Source: Anaeramoeba flamelloides (Eukaryota; Metamonada; Anaeramoebidae). Taken from it: DNA of 64,000 bases. Position 1 is the first letter of the stretch. Every line of letters starts with the position of its first letter. Shown in pieces: positions 34,951 to 48,423 of the stretch. The notes beneath the pieces were generated by a model. That model saw only the letters and a list, made by a program, of their open reading frames with translations, had not been told where the DNA came from and did no database searches. A program made the position numbers and the translations under genes. Where the stretch lies: positions 248,001 through 312,000 of the forward strand of contig JANTQA010000063.1 in assembly GCA_027625915.1 (NCBI GenBank), read 5' to 3'.

Positions 34951-35888
34951 ATGGGTGCTTACAAATACGTACAAGAATTATACAGAAAAAAACAAAGTGA
35001 TGTCGTAAGATATCTTCTTCGTGTTCGGTAAGTTTTTTTTCTTTTTTAAAAGCGATCCAATTTTTTTTTTTAAAATTTAAAACAAGAAATTACATAATAA
35101 TCAAAAAATTTTTTTTTTTTTGTTTACATTTTCAAAAACTAACCAAAAAAAGAGCATGGCAACTTAGACAATTACCAGCCATCCACAGAGCATCAAGACC
35201 ATCAAGACCAGAAAAAGCAAGAATGCTTGGCTATAAAGCAAAACAAGGATATGTTATCTACAGAGTAAGAGTAAGAAGAGGTGGAAGAAAAAGACATGTT
35301 AAAAAAGGTAGAATCATGGGTAAACCAACAAACCATGGTGTTAGAAAAATGAAACATCAAAAGAACTTTAAGTAACTAACAATACTCAAGAAATTCTTTT
35401 TTTTTATTTTTATTTTTGTTTGTGTTGCTTTTTCTTTTGTTACTTTATATTCATTTTGCTTTTTTTTTTTTTTTTTTTTTGTGATTTTCCTGTTCTTGTA
35501 TCAAAAACAAAAACCAATTCAAATCAAAAAAAACAAACTTTTCAAATTAATAATTTTTTTTTAAAACAGATCAATTGCCGAATATAGAGTTGGAAAAGTC
35601 TGCGGAAACTTAAGAGTATTGAATAGTTACTGGATCAATGAATGCGGTACATACAGATATTACGAAGTTATCCTTGTTGATCCTAATCACATCACCATCC
35701 AAAAGGACCCAAGAATTAATTGGATCACAAGACCAACAATGAAACACAGAGAAGCCAGAGGACTTACATCATCAGGCAGAAAATATAGAGGTCTTAGATA
35801 TAAAAACAGAAATGTCAAAAAATTAAGACCATCAAGAAGAGGTGATTGGAAAAGAAGAAACACACTTTCCTTAAGAAGATACCGATAA
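34951..35888 (+). CDS. RPL15: 60S ribosomal protein L15 (eL15), three exons
   Basis: Structural protein of the large cytosolic ribosomal subunit that binds rRNA. Exon 1 is 34951-35027, exon 2 is 35153-35371 and exon 3 is 35570-35888; the introns of 125 and 198 nt begin GTAAGT and GTAACT and end AAAAG and AACAG. The joined 204-aa protein has exactly the human length and follows it throughout: [56 protein letters not shown] and the end [16 protein letters not shown]. Both introns interrupt codons (arginine 26 and lysine 99). A conserved stretch in exon 2 is shorter and more basic than in animals ([20 protein letters not shown]). Nothing upstream indicates a shared promoter, since the nearest gene is more than 5 kb away. 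Confidence 0.97.
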
Positions 35889-38800
35889 GCGTTTCTCCAT
35901 TTTGAACCACAACCACAAAGATATTTTTTGTTCAAAATTGGTCTATTTATTTTTATTACAATAATTAGACTTTTTAAAAAACAATTTCTTGATTTTGATA
36001 ATGAAAATTAACTTCAATAGATATTAATTTTAAAAAAAACATAATAACCTGTGTTGACCAAATAAATGCTTGTTCTCTTATTTTTAAAAAACTTTATTTT
36101 TTTGTTTGAATTTTTAGTTGACATGTTTTTATTCTATTTTTTCATTTTAATGGAACCTTCACCTCCAGAGAAAGATCTGAGTAACCCTATCTCTTAGAAT
36201 CGTAAATAACCTTAGGGCTTTTTAAATAAAATTTGTTTTTGAATTGTATTAAGAGACTATAACATATTTGAATAAAAATGATATGAATGTAGGCTACAAT
36301 TTTTGAAGGAAACTTTTATAAAAATTAAATAAAATTTGATCAAAAATCTATTAAATTTATTTGTAGAAATTTAATGAACAATCATTGAGGTATTCAATGG
36401 AAATTTTGATTACAAAGTTTAGGAAGAAAATGAAAAACAATGAAAATATTAATGAAAATTTATTGAATTTTTGAATGATGTATTTATTTTTTGTTCTTTT
36501 ATTATAAGAAAATAGAACTTTAAGGTAACATGATGATTAAAGATAAGTAAACCATTTTTCCAGTAAAATGGACCAAGATTTGGTGAATGAATTCTCTATG
36601 TTTAAAGGGTTTGGATGGAACGTAGAAGAAAAAATTTAATTTTAGATAATTCAAAATTGAAATCATTTTTTCTCATTTTTTTTCAATTTTTTTTGATTTT
36701 TTTTTGGAACTAATCATTTGCAAATTTTTTTTTATTGCAAGATCGATAGTCACTTGGTAAAAACGTGTTATTCTAAGGTTATTGATAAAGTAAAAATGAT
36801 TTTAGAAAAATCATATTTATTTCTATTGGAATTTTATTTGATCTTGAATAGGAGATCAAAATGAACATTGTTGTATTATTCAATGATGAACTAATAATTT
36901 ACGTTTTTCAATGTTTTAAGATAATTTATTGATTAAATAATTTTCTTTCAGATGGATATGAACAATTCTTTGGTGTATATTATTCTATTTATTTCTTATT
37001 TGTTATTCAAAGCTCAATTATAAACAATAATTGGAATTTTGAAAAAAAGTTGGCCTGTTTTGACTCAAATAAAGCTTAGTAAAATAAAAATTTATTTGAT
37101 ATGATCAATAAAAGACATTCATAAGTCATTTTTTCCTAATTTTTTTCTACATGGAATACTTGAATTTATTCTAATACATTAGTTGCTAGCTTCTTCTTAA
37201 TATTTTTTTTGTTTTACTTTTTTATTTTTTTTATATTTATTTTAATATAAGGAAAAGAAGAAAAACAACCTAAAAAGCCAAATATTTCATTAAAATTCTT
37301 CTATGTAATTATTATAAGAATAAAATGTCTTACAAAAAAAAATAAAAAGTAAAAATGAAAAAAATGAAAAAAAATTATTTTTTTTTATATAAATCAAAAA
37401 ACTAAATAAATATTTATAATAACAAATAAAAAAATTTCTTAATTAAAAAAAGAACAGAAAATACTACAATTTGTATATTTGATAAAAAAATCGAATTGTG
37501 ACATAAAAGTTAAATATATTGATTAATGATGATTAATTCATTTAGAGTTCACCAATTGCAATTGAATATTATAAAAGGATAATAAGAATCCAAATCAATA
37601 TTACACAAAGATTACAGTAAAAATTTTATTGAAATATTATTGGAAAAAATTATTTAATACTTTTCATTGAAAATTTGATTTTTTTAGGAACACTTACTGA
37701 TTAAAATTTCTCAAATGAAATTTATTAAAGAAATTATTGGTATATAGATGAAATTTGAAGCCCAAAAATTGTTTTAAATTATAACCATTTTTTATTGATT
37801 TCTAAATATTTCATACCATATCAAAATAAATCATTTTTTAATCATTATCCCAAAAAAAAAAATCAGAGAAAAAAAAATGTATAGAAGTATACAATAAAAA
37901 ATATCTTATATAATATTCCCACCCTGCTATATAAAATTTAATAGTTTTTTTAAATTTCATCATTATTTACATATAAAATTTATTTCAAAAAAAATATTTT
38001 TTTATCATTAAAGTCAGTTCATTTTTGATAAAATAACCTTGAAATGGAATTAAGGCACATAAAAAATCCCAAATTAAGGAACCTTTTTTAGATTTTCTAA
38101 CACACAAATAATTATATTAGAATCCGAACTTTTATTACTAAATATTATTATTTTTTTATATAGTACTTTTTGTTCAAAGTTTGCACGTGGAAAGTGGAAT
38201 TGGATGTATTATTAATTTAAAAAATTTCTAAAAATCTAAAAAATTTAGATTTTTTCAAATTAAAGGTACTTTATTCTTTAAAGGAAAAATAATATTAGTC
38301 AGTTTTTCAAAAAAATGACATAATTTGTTTAATAAATAATTGATACATTATAATAAATATTTTAACAGACTAAAAAAATATTTTTTTTTTAATCAATTGA
38401 ATAGCATTCAATTATATAAACAAATATTTGAATTTTCCAAAGGTAGTTTTTTAAAAAATAAGAGATTAAATTTGATAAAAAACAAGTAATATTTTTTTTC
38501 ATTGTAAAATTTGTAAATTTTTTACGACAAATAATTTTTAAACTTTTATATTCGACATCATTTCAAATCAAATTAAAATAGAATTTTCTATTTACTTATA
38601 TAAAATTTTTTAATTTTGTAACTTTTTACAATCTAGATAAAACAACCGATATTATAATTTAATAAGAGGCATTGTATCAAAACTATTTTTTAATATATGA
38701 ATTAATTTAGATTGAAAAATTCAATTTTCACAAAGATTTTTTTCAAAATTTTACCAACAAAAAAAATTCTAAAAAAAGTAATAAATTGATCTTCGTTAAG

Positions 38801-39590
38801 GAAATAATTTTCTTATCTTTGTATTGTATTTAAAATTTATATTTTTTTCAGTTTAGAGTCACTAAACTTTATCTAGTTCACTAGTTTTTTTTTTGATTTA
38901 AATCAAAGTAGACAATTTAAATTAACAATTTTTTTTCCAATTTTTTATTGTTAACAGTGTAGATCTTTTAACATATAATTCATATTAAAAGTTTTTATTC
39001 TCACAATAAAAAATTATTTTCAGTAGTTTCTTATGATTCAATATTCATTGAAATTTTATCTAAAAAAAAAAAAATTTTTTTTAAACTGACCTATATTTTA
39101 TTAATTGTATTTCATTTTTTATAAAATTAATAATAATAAATCAATGTATTTTGATTAATATTACTTGAAAAAAATTAAAGTTCCTAATTTCAAATTATCT
39201 CAAAATATCCAAAGAATAACATTCATAATAGATTTGGCTCGAGGTATATTATTAGATAGTGAATTAGGTATTGTATTTAAACCATAAAAAATAGTATAAG
39301 AAAGCTCAGGCATAATTTGAAAAACAATTTTTTTGCTCGGAACCTGGGTTTTTTTGTATTACTCTATTTCATTTGAATGATTGATATGTAGAAACTGTTA
39401 TTTACAAGCTATTATTAAAAAAGCCATTCTTCAAGGTAACAAACGCTTTTTTCACAATACTGTTTCAGGTACCATAATATACTCTCCATTAGTATTCGTA
39501 ATATAGTGAAAATGCCTTATGTTGTAATCTTGTCTCTAAATAATTCATTTTTTCTAAAATACTTCATTTTTTTCAACAGTCTTTTCGCAA
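35889..39590. other. Gene-free AT-rich stretch downstream of L15
   Basis: No complete gene is seen. Two short frames have coding-like composition: 36150-36197 (MEPSPPEKDLSNPIS) and 36563-36634 (MDQDLVNEFSMFKGFGWNVE..), the second right after a TTTTTCCAG acceptor-like site. They do not join in frame by any splice I could find. A family E relative lies at 38009-38206. Confidence 0.5.
38009..38206 (+). mobile_element. Family E hairpin MITE, diverged copy
   Basis: The left end TAAAGTCAGTTCATTTTTGA, with AATTAAGGCACATAAAAAAT inside, and the right end GGAAAGTGGAATTGGATGTA correspond to the hairpin at 25351-25544 with many changes. Confidence 0.5.
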
Positions 39591-42500
39591 AGTAAAAATA
39601 TCCTTTCTCTCTTTTTTTTTTAATCTAGATTTTAAACTAGCTCTCTCAATTCACCTTTTCTTATTTTAACAGTGCTTTCTATCTCAAACATTGCTTTTTT
39701 TCTCATTATTGTTGCCTATGTCCAAACAAACGAAACAAGCAACTTAAATCTTTATCCACAAAAACCAATCACCGATTTAGAATTTAAACAAGGTGAAAAG
39801 ATTTACTTTAACGTCCAAGGACTTAAACCAAATTCAAATTACGAAATCAAAATTTCATATCCAGCAACAGTATGAATTGTTGTCTTGTTTCTTCTTATTT
39901 TTTTCTTTTTCATTGTTACTTGTGAATTTAAGGATCCACAAATTTAAAAGCAAACTTCCAACTGAATTTTCAACCATTTTTGGTTTAATTCTTTCAAAAT
40001 GTGAAACTTCTTTCCTTTCAAAATTGATCAATTATTTTAATAATGGTTAGTTTCCTGAGAATTGTCAACCAAGCAAAATAAAAACAATTTATTTTGAAAA
40101 AAGAAACGATGGAATCTAAAGCAAAACTCAAACCTTTTTAACAACATTAAAGATTTTGGTGTATGAACATTTGAACATTTACATTTATTATTTATCACTG
40201 TTCGTAATAACTTTGACTTAGTTTGGTAAGCAATTCTGCTTAAAATCGATAATAGTATCATTATTAAACGGATTAAAATTTTTGACTTGAATTTTTGTTT
40301 TTTCTATTTAATGTTGAAAGAAAAAATGTTGGACAGAGAAAAATAGTTGGATAGCAATTTTAATTGGGAACATTACTGAAAATGATTTTTCATTTCTTTT
40401 GCTTGTGAAATACCGAAAGAAAATAACAATAATCTACTTATTAGAATAACGACTAATGTAATTCTACTTTTTCAAAACCTTATCTCTTATAATCTAAAGC
40501 AAGTTTAAAAATTTCCATTTTCAGAATTAATAGCAAACTTTACGAAAACTTGGATTTTTGTTAAAATAGCATGATCTACTTTAGTTATCAGCCATTCAAA
40601 TGTGTATACTACACACACCACAAATTAATGAACTTGTAACACATTTAAACCTGGGTTTATATAAAATTCACCCAGTTATCAATAAGATTTGATTTTCAAT
40701 TTTACTAATGCTCCCAATTAAAAATAGTGTCCAACCATTTTACTGTTTCCAACATTTTTCTCGCAACAGTTACTTGTCTAACCATTTTAAAAAAATGAGG
40801 AATAAAAGTTTTCCAAAAGTATCGTTCAAACAGATTAATTCAATCTTTTTACCTTTCTGAGTAACGCTTTTGAAAAACTTTTGTTGCTCACTTTTTTTAC
40901 TGGTATTTGAATTATAAATGGGAAAAAATGTTCACTTCATTTTTCAAATTTCCTTTTAAAAATAGACACCGGAACCACAAATCGCAACCCCCTTCTTTGA
41001 CTACTGTATTTATAAAACAAAAAACATGGAAAATGAAAAGAATACCTTTTCCCATTTAGAATTCAAATGCCAGTATAATAACCATAATCTTTGTTTCAAT
41101 AAATTAAAAATTAATTTGTTTATTAGATGTATTTTACAAATGTGTGAACTTTTCTCGAGTTTTTTAAGGGACTAATCTCGATTAAATTTTTAAACCTAAA
41201 TTTAATAGAGAATGAGAAATTTTTTTGCGAATTATTTAGATTTGAAAGCCCCTGTTTATTTTCATATTAATCTTATTTCAAGATAAGGAATCCTTATTTA
41301 GAAATTGATCAAAAAAAAAAAAAAATAGAGACTAGTCCCTTAAAGAAGTAAGGAACTGTTTTTGAATTAAAACTTTTACAAAAATTAAAGTTTTAAAAAA
41401 GTGAGTAACACAAAAAAATTAAATAGAGTTAGATTCCCATCCCAGCCCCTACCTTCACCTTCAAAAACTTTGTTTGGTTCTTTTAATTAAAATAGAAAAG
41501 TTTCAAAAAAATACAAAAATAGCCAACCAAAAAAAAAAAAGAAAAAATTCTAACATTCAAATAAAAATTCAGTGAATATCTCTAAACCATTATTCTACAA
41601 TTACTCTTGGGAAAATATGTTTCAAATTCATCAAATAAACCAAAATAATGTAAAAATTTAAAATAAAAAAAAATATTAAAGGTGATACTTGAATATAAAG
41701 AAAAGAGTACTAATAAATCAAATTTTTATTGAATTTCAATTTACTTTTTATTTAGATTGGTAAAAATGGGTAATTTTTATTTTTTTTTGTGAAATTCCTA
41801 TTCACATTTGTGGAAACATTTAAAAAAAAATGGCATGTAATTGAAAATAAAAGATTTTGAACCAATCATTATTCATAGATCAGGATTAATTTTTTAAATC
41901 TTATTCGTCATTAAATAATTTTATATAGTACACTACCATTAAATCAATGTTTTTTTTTTTTTTGTTGTTGTTGTTGTTTTTGTTTTTGGATATTTGATCA
42001 TTAAAATTTTTTCGAGAGATTATTAATCTATATTTCAAAAAAAAAAATTAAAAATATTTTGCTTTTATATGATCATTGTTTAAGAGAAATTATATCGTTT
42101 ATCAATATAAATTATTTAACCATTAATTCATTTATTTAAAATAAAGAGCAAAAATCAAATAAGTGTTTAACTTGGAGTCAAAAAAAAAAAAAAAAAATCC
42201 CCAAAATTTATTCCATTTCGTCCATAATAATATATATTTCTTGTTTTGACTCTTTTCAATAATTTCCCTTTCTTATTATATAGTTTCCTACAAAATTCAC
42301 TTTGGATTTATTATATAAATGCACATGTAAAAAATGTTTAGACTCCAACTCTATATTGAATGAAGATGTATGCATTTGTGATACAAAAAAAAAACCATCT
42401 AGTAGACAATTATTGGATATTGAAAAAGTCATGTTTGAAACAGATGGAAATTCAAAGATAATGGGAATCAATTCTTGTTGTTGTGAAAATTCAAATGAAT

Positions 42501-42859
42501 GTAAAACATGTTCACCAATAATTTCAGTTGAGGGTATTTATAATAGCATATCACATTTAGAATATGTAGAACAAAGAAACATTCCATTTGACATTGGTAA
42601 TTCCATTTTTTTTTTTTATTTTTAACATCTAAATATTTTTAGTATTTATATCTAATTATAATGAAAATATTTGAAACCTTTTTTAACACCCCTTTATAAT
42701 TATTGAACATTTATAGTACTTGAACCCCTCGTTGTAAAAGTCATCCCAATAACAGCAATCTCACTGATTATCTGTGGCGTTATTCTTATCATTATTTCGA
42801 TTTTTATTACGAAAAGACTTCTTCCATATTTTACACAACCAAAAAATAAAACAATATAA
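39591..42859 (+). CDS. Cysteine-rich type I membrane protein, four exons
   Basis: I do not recognise the family. Coding exons are base 39591 (A of the start codon), 39673-39869, 42284-42596 and 42717-42859. The introns are 81, 2,414 and 120 nt with GT..AG borders, and the sum is 217 codons plus TAA. The first base, A, before GTAAAA joins TG after TTTTAACAG to make ATG; no other in-frame ATG precedes the hydrophobic leader MLSISNIAFFLIIVAYVQT, which looks like a signal peptide. The ectodomain has the stretch GLKPNSNYEIKISYPATFPT and a cysteine group of ten (KCTCKKC, VCICD, NSCCCE, ECKTC) at about 79-145. One membrane helix lies at about 179-201, followed by a 16-residue basic tail. It should sit in the ER, plasma membrane or another secretory membrane with the cysteines outside. 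The start by splicing is inferred. An unseen upstream coding exon is the alternative. Confidence 0.72.
40314..40766 (+). mobile_element. Family A MITE, copy 2 (inside intron of membrane protein gene)
   Basis: This 453-bp copy has ends TTGAAAGAAAAAATGTTGGA and the complement of TTGCGAGAAAAATGTTGGA, and the same inner sequence order as 14005-14456. It lies within the 2.4 kb second intron of the cysteine-rich membrane protein gene, in the same direction as transcription. Confidence 0.87.
40898..41075 (+). mobile_element. Family B MITE, copy 2 (same intron)
   Basis: A 178-bp element with roughly 45-bp inverted ends: TACTGGTATTTGAATTATAA, then ATGGGAAAA, complemented on the right by TTTTCCCATTTAGAATTC and AAATGCCAGTA. 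TA bounds both ends. It lies 130 bp downstream of the family A element in the same intron. Confidence 0.82.
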
Positions 42860-44695
42860 TTGTTTCAATATTTCGAAAAATTATTATCAAAAATATTATT
42901 TTTTAATTAAAAAAAAAAAATCGAATTTTTGCTTGTTAACATCAAGTTTTATATTAAATTAATAAAATTTATAAATAATTTTTTTTTAATAAAATAGTGA
43001 CGTGTAGGTTTTTTTTTTCTTTTGGATATTGCTAGTGGAAAATTTTTTTTAAGAATAATAAATTTGTGACTTTTGGTTTTTTTTTTTTTATTGATTTTTT
43101 TTTTCAGAGAAGTAAATTTCCTCTTTTTTCTTTTTGTATCAATAAAGAAAAATCATTTTAAAAACTTGAAAAGAAAAAAAAGAAAGTTTTTTTTTCATTT
43201 GATAAAAATCAAAAGTTTTCAAGTTATTAATCCAAGGAAATAATAACAGGTACTTAGTTAAATTACTATTTATTTATTGTGAGAAAGGAGTGATCAAAGA
43301 AAATTTACTAAATAAAAAAGAGAAGAAGAAAAATAATTAAAACATTAAAGTAAAAAAAATATATTATATAATTTAAATGACCAAATTAAAAATTATCCAC
43401 TGTCGTTAGGTTTTTCAGGATTTGATAGAATTGAGTAAAATCCTTGATTTTACTAAATTCTTTCAAATTCTGGAAAACCGTCTTTAGATTTTTTTTAATT
43501 TGAGAAATAAAAAGAAAATTTCATAAATTTTCTTTTAATTTCTTAAATTAAAAAAAAGCGCCGTTAGGTTTTCTTGAGTTTTCTGTTTATTTGAAAAATC
43601 GAAAGATTTTCGTTAGGTTTTTTTTACTTTTTGAAATAAACAAAAAATTTTAATAAATTTTCGGTTTATTTCAAAAGGTAAAAAAAACCGAGAACACCTT
43701 ATAAATAAAATAGAAACCCTCAAGAAAACCTAGGCACTTGACGGCACTCCACGGCACTTGAAGACACGTCCCCTGAAACAGGAGGAGCTAAAAGTCTTAT
43801 AGAAAGAGTATCAGTAATAAATAAAGATTCCACAAACTGTGATTAATAAATAGGCATTCCCCTGTAGTTAGGTTTTTTTTAATTTAAAAGAATGGAGTTG
43901 AATCTTTGGTGATGCTCAAATCTTTTGAATTAAAAAAAAAACCTAGACACTACCTCCGAAGAGTGGGGCACTATTTGCCCGAATTTGTATATTTTTTAAC
44001 TATTTTAGGAATTATTTATTTTCAATTTTTTCTTTATTTCCTTAAGTTTTCTAACCATAAGAGCTTTGATGAAAAATTCTCGACAAGAAGAATAAATTTC
44101 GTAATTTTGATTAGTCAGATTAAAGAGTTTATATGTTTAAATAACTTTTGAATTAAAAAATATACACCCCTTAAGTGCATCAATTACCTTTGGATTAAGA
44201 ATTTACACAGAATTATATACCCATAAGAAAATGAAATAACCTCATTTTCTTTGAAATAAAATTTTCATTTGAATTGATTATGAAAAGAGTCGAAAATATT
44301 GAATTTATGAATAATTATATTCATTTTAAAAAAGTGAGTTCTTTTATAAGCTGTTATCAAGTTTTATTATTTTAAAAAAGTGAAAACTTTAGTAAAATCA
44401 TTGGATCTTGAAAAGAAAATTAAAAAATTAAAAATTTTTTAGAGATTGAGAAAAATAGTTTGAAAAATATTTATCAAAATTTTTTCATTAAATTTCTTTG
44501 GATATTCTTTAAAAAAAAGTGGTACATATAGAAATGATTACTCTTGGGAGTTAATTTCAAAAATTCTAATTTGGAATTAAAAAATATTTTGGAACAAGAA
44601 TTACTTTTGTGAATTTATTAAGAAAATTTAATAAAAATAAAAAGAAAAAGAAAAATTCATAAATAATAATTTTTTATTATTTTGTATAAATAAAA
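42860..44695. other. Intergenic stretch with palindrome cluster
   Basis: The interval between the membrane protein gene and CWC22 (convergent) holds no gene. The palindromes at 43409-43945 are listed separately. The frame at 43906-44151 is a by-product of the last palindrome and AT-rich flank. Confidence 0.55.
43409..43945. repeat. Cluster of five imperfect palindromes, two nested (family J)
   Basis: Successive hairpins lie at about 43409-43479, 43489-43557, 43564-43732 (outer) with 43617-43688 nested inside it, and 43867-43945. Most begin GTTAGGTTTT and close AAAACC or AAAACCTA. Arms are 25-35 bases. Between the fourth and fifth lies a GC-richer piece with repeated GGCACTTGA/CGGCACTCC words (43733-43785). 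A related hairpin stands alone at 16597-16681. This suggests repeated insertion of one palindromic element into itself. Confidence 0.75.
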
Positions 44696-47600
44696 TTAAT
44701 CAGATTCAGCAGATTCAGAAGATGATTCACTAGAATCTGAATTACTATTACTACTTGAACTTGATCCAGAGTCTGAATCTGAGCCGGAACTGGAGCTAGA
44801 ACTGGAACTGGAACTGGAGCTGGAGCTGGATCCTGAACCCGAGCTGGAGCTGGAGCTGGAGCTTGAGCTGGAACTAGAGCCTGATCCTGAGCTAGATTTT
44901 TCTAATTCAGCTTGCTTTTTCAAATATTCGATTGCGGATACTCGATCTAAATTTTCTCTTAATTGGTTAGTTAAGGCACCTAATTCTATTGAAGTAAAGA
45001 AATTGATAGCAAATCTAGTGTTTCTAGGGTCATCTGTAGGGAATAATCCAGAGAATTGGTGGTAAATTTCTGGGTCTTTAAACATTGAATTAAGTTTTGG
45101 TATTCCAAGAAATTCCGCCATTTCTTGAAACATTTCTTTAATAAAAATACGCGAGGAAGCAGTGGTTTCTTCTTTGCTTAAACGGATCCTTGATAAAATG
45201 GTCAATGGTATTGATTGCGTTTGTAACAGGTATGCGTAAAATTTTGCAATATTTCTTAAACGATTGGTTTCGTATCGATGAATTTTACTATATTCTTCGT
45301 TAAACAAATCATCAAACATTAGCTGCCACTTGACATCTAATTTACAAAATCTGCTTCCAAGAAGACCATAGAATTTTAAATAAGTTCTTTCTTGAGAACA
45401 ACATTGAATTATCATATTTGGAATTTCCTTTTCGTCGGATTCTCTGAGTTTTAACTGTAAAAGCTTATGCCCACATTCTTCAAAGCTAGCTGACGACATG
45501 ATTGTTAAATAAATTGTTCTTCGAATATTAGTTTTATCTGTGTCTGTCCTATCTTCAATTTTAACTTGTTCTGAATTTTCATTTTTAACTTGATCGTATT
45601 CATTTTCTGATCCTGATCCTGATCCTGATTCGGATCCGTCTCCAGACCCTGAACTGTAATCTTCGGAATTAGAGCTTGACTCCGATTCTCCAAGAATTTC
45701 TGCTTTGATACTTTTATATTTTTTTTCATTTTCGTCATAATTTTCATCCAATTTAAAAATATTTAATTGTAACTTTTCATCAAGCTCATCATCAAGCATC
45801 AATTCGTGGGTGATTTGATCATCTTCATGGACCAAATTCAATTCTGGGATAACTGAGGGGTATCCTTCAAAGGATTTTTTGCGTACTCCAAAATAATTTT
45901 CAATAATATATTGTGTTTTAAAATTTACTTGCTCTTCATTTAATATTTCTCTTAATTGATCTTCAATGGCACTAAGTCCCTTTGGAATTATCTCAAGTAA
46001 AGTCTGCCCGACTTCTTTTAACATTTGAATCGCTACTTCAATACTGTCATCAGTTGGGTTTTCAATCAGGAGAGTAATAATTTGCAATGGTAATAATTCA
46101 TGACATACTTTCTGATTTACCAGATGTGAAATAAATCTTGAACATGCTATTGCCCTTTGTTTCATATTATGTTTAAAACTTCGAAGAAATTTATTAACCA
46201 ATCTTGAAAGGATCAATTCCCCAATTTCTGGTAGTTTGGTATTAACTACAGAAATTAATGAAGAATAAATATCAGAAAATTTTGGTGCAGCCTCTTGTGC
46301 AGTCATTACTAGAGATAAAAAAGTTATTGATAATTATTTTGTTTTTTTATATATAAGGAGAAAGAAAGAAAGAAAGAAAGAAAAATAAGTGATATGATAT
46401 AAAGATGGATTTAAATAAAAGGTAAATTGTTCAAAGTTATGAAATTAATTATCAAATTTAATCTAAAAAATGAAAATTCATTTTTGAATGTAATTATTTT
46501 TTAAGATAAAATAGAGACAAATATTTAAGAAAATTACAATAAATATATACTTTATTTTTCTTTTTCTTTTTCTTTTTATTTATTAAAAAGATTTAATGAA
46601 TACAAATGGAATTATTTTAAAAAGAATATTAGTTCTCAGATTTTCTTTTGATTATTATTGTTTGTGATGGTTATTATAATTTAAAATAGTTGTTATTATT
46701 TTTTAATAATTTATTAAAATATTCAAAATACAAAGTTATAAAAGTTTTAGTACCCTCTTTGTATTTAACATTAATTTAAAAAAATTTTCTTGGATTTTAT
46801 CAAATAAACTTTGTTTAATTTAAAGTTTGATAGGTTTTTGTCAATTATATTAGGCTTTTTTTTTTTTTCAAAAATTTAATGGAGAAATCTAAATTTAGAA
46901 CTTTTTACTGTTATTCTTACTCTTTCAACTTTCTATAATTTTTTTTCAAAGAATAAATATTTAAATTCATAACAAAATATCTAAGCAAGAGTTTGTTACC
47001 TTTCCTATTTTCTTAAAAAAATTACACATATACATTATACAATAATCAATTCAAATACAATAAAATGATTCAATAAAATAATAATTTAAAACACCCTATC
47101 TTGGTTCTAGATAGTTTTTTCCATAGATGATACATCAATATGATGATATGAAATAAAAAAACAAATCAAATCAGTGGTTATTAAATAATTGAAGTGCTGG
47201 AAACTTTGCCACTTTATTCTGAAAATGGTAAATTGTTATTTAAATTTTTAGATCTAGTTATTCCAAAGTTAAAATAATAGACCAAATAATAATGAAGATG
47301 AAATTTGGATAAAAAAATAATTCTGAAAGAAATTTTTAATTTTTTTTTTGACTCTTTCAATCAAATAAATTTCTCAAAATCATTGCATTTTAATTGACAA
47401 ATCAAAACAAATTATTAAAATTTAGTAAATAATCAATGCTTATGTTTTTGTAATTTCCATGATAAAGATGATGATTTTGATGATGATGATGATGTTGTTG
47501 TTGTTGTTGTTTTTTTTTGGAACAGAAATAAAGGTAATAACATCACATAACCCTGAAATTACAGAAAATTGATTTAAATTCGAGAAACAGAGTGTTATTA

Positions 47601-48389
47601 ATAAAACCTCGAGATACACATCTTATCTAAAATGAATAATTTTATTTTTATTTCTTTTGACACAACATTAGTAAGTGTTATCTTGTGTAATTATTAGTAC
47701 AAACCAATTCTTTGATTGTTTTAATTAAAAATACTCTTGACTTGGTAATTTCTCAAAATAGCTGTATTTCATGAATAAGATTAATTGATAAAAATAAGAT
47801 TTTTGATAAATTTCAAAGAATGAGAAAATTTTTTTCCACTTCATTTATGGGATCCATTTGATTTGTTTTTCATTTAAAAAGTAATCGATTTAAAAACGAT
47901 TGAGATTGAAAGATTAGTGAGTAACAATTATGAGGCTATACAAGTGAAGAAAAAAAAAAGTGCCGATTGAATTGTAATAATTAACATAATTAAAAGGAAA
48001 AAAAAAATAAAAAAAATTATTTACTTGATCGTATAAATATTCCAGATCCTCGAATCAAATTTTCACTAAAAATTTCAACAATTATATATTTAATATTTGA
48101 AACATTTAATTTGTTAATTAATCCATTTATACTTTTATTGAGTGCATCCCACATCATTCTTTGGTATTCTTTGGTTTGGTGATCGTTAATTTCTTGTTGG
48201 ATTTTTTTCAGTTTCCAAGGTGGGACATACAGCCCGTTGTTTAGCATGCTTTTGATTTCCTCTTTTTCTTGTTCTTCTTTCATTTTTTTTTTTTCGATTT
48301 TTAATTGTTTTTTTTGTTGTTTTGCTTCTTTTTTTTGATTTTTTTTGGTTTCGTTTTCTTCATCAGAATTTGAATTTGAGCTTGAGTTT

Positions 48390-48423
<34 letters not shown>

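Noticed and set aside
35619-35888. Treating the 89-codon frame starting [10 protein letters not shown] as a separate gene
   Set aside because: It is the end of L15 exon 3, and the conserved protein continues upstream through two introns.
44696-46306. Treating this 536-codon frame as a complete gene starting at its own ATG (46306)
   Set aside because: The frame begins in the middle of MIF4G, and the missing first half is encoded at 48865-48025 with compatible donor and acceptor, so it is exon 2 of CWC22.
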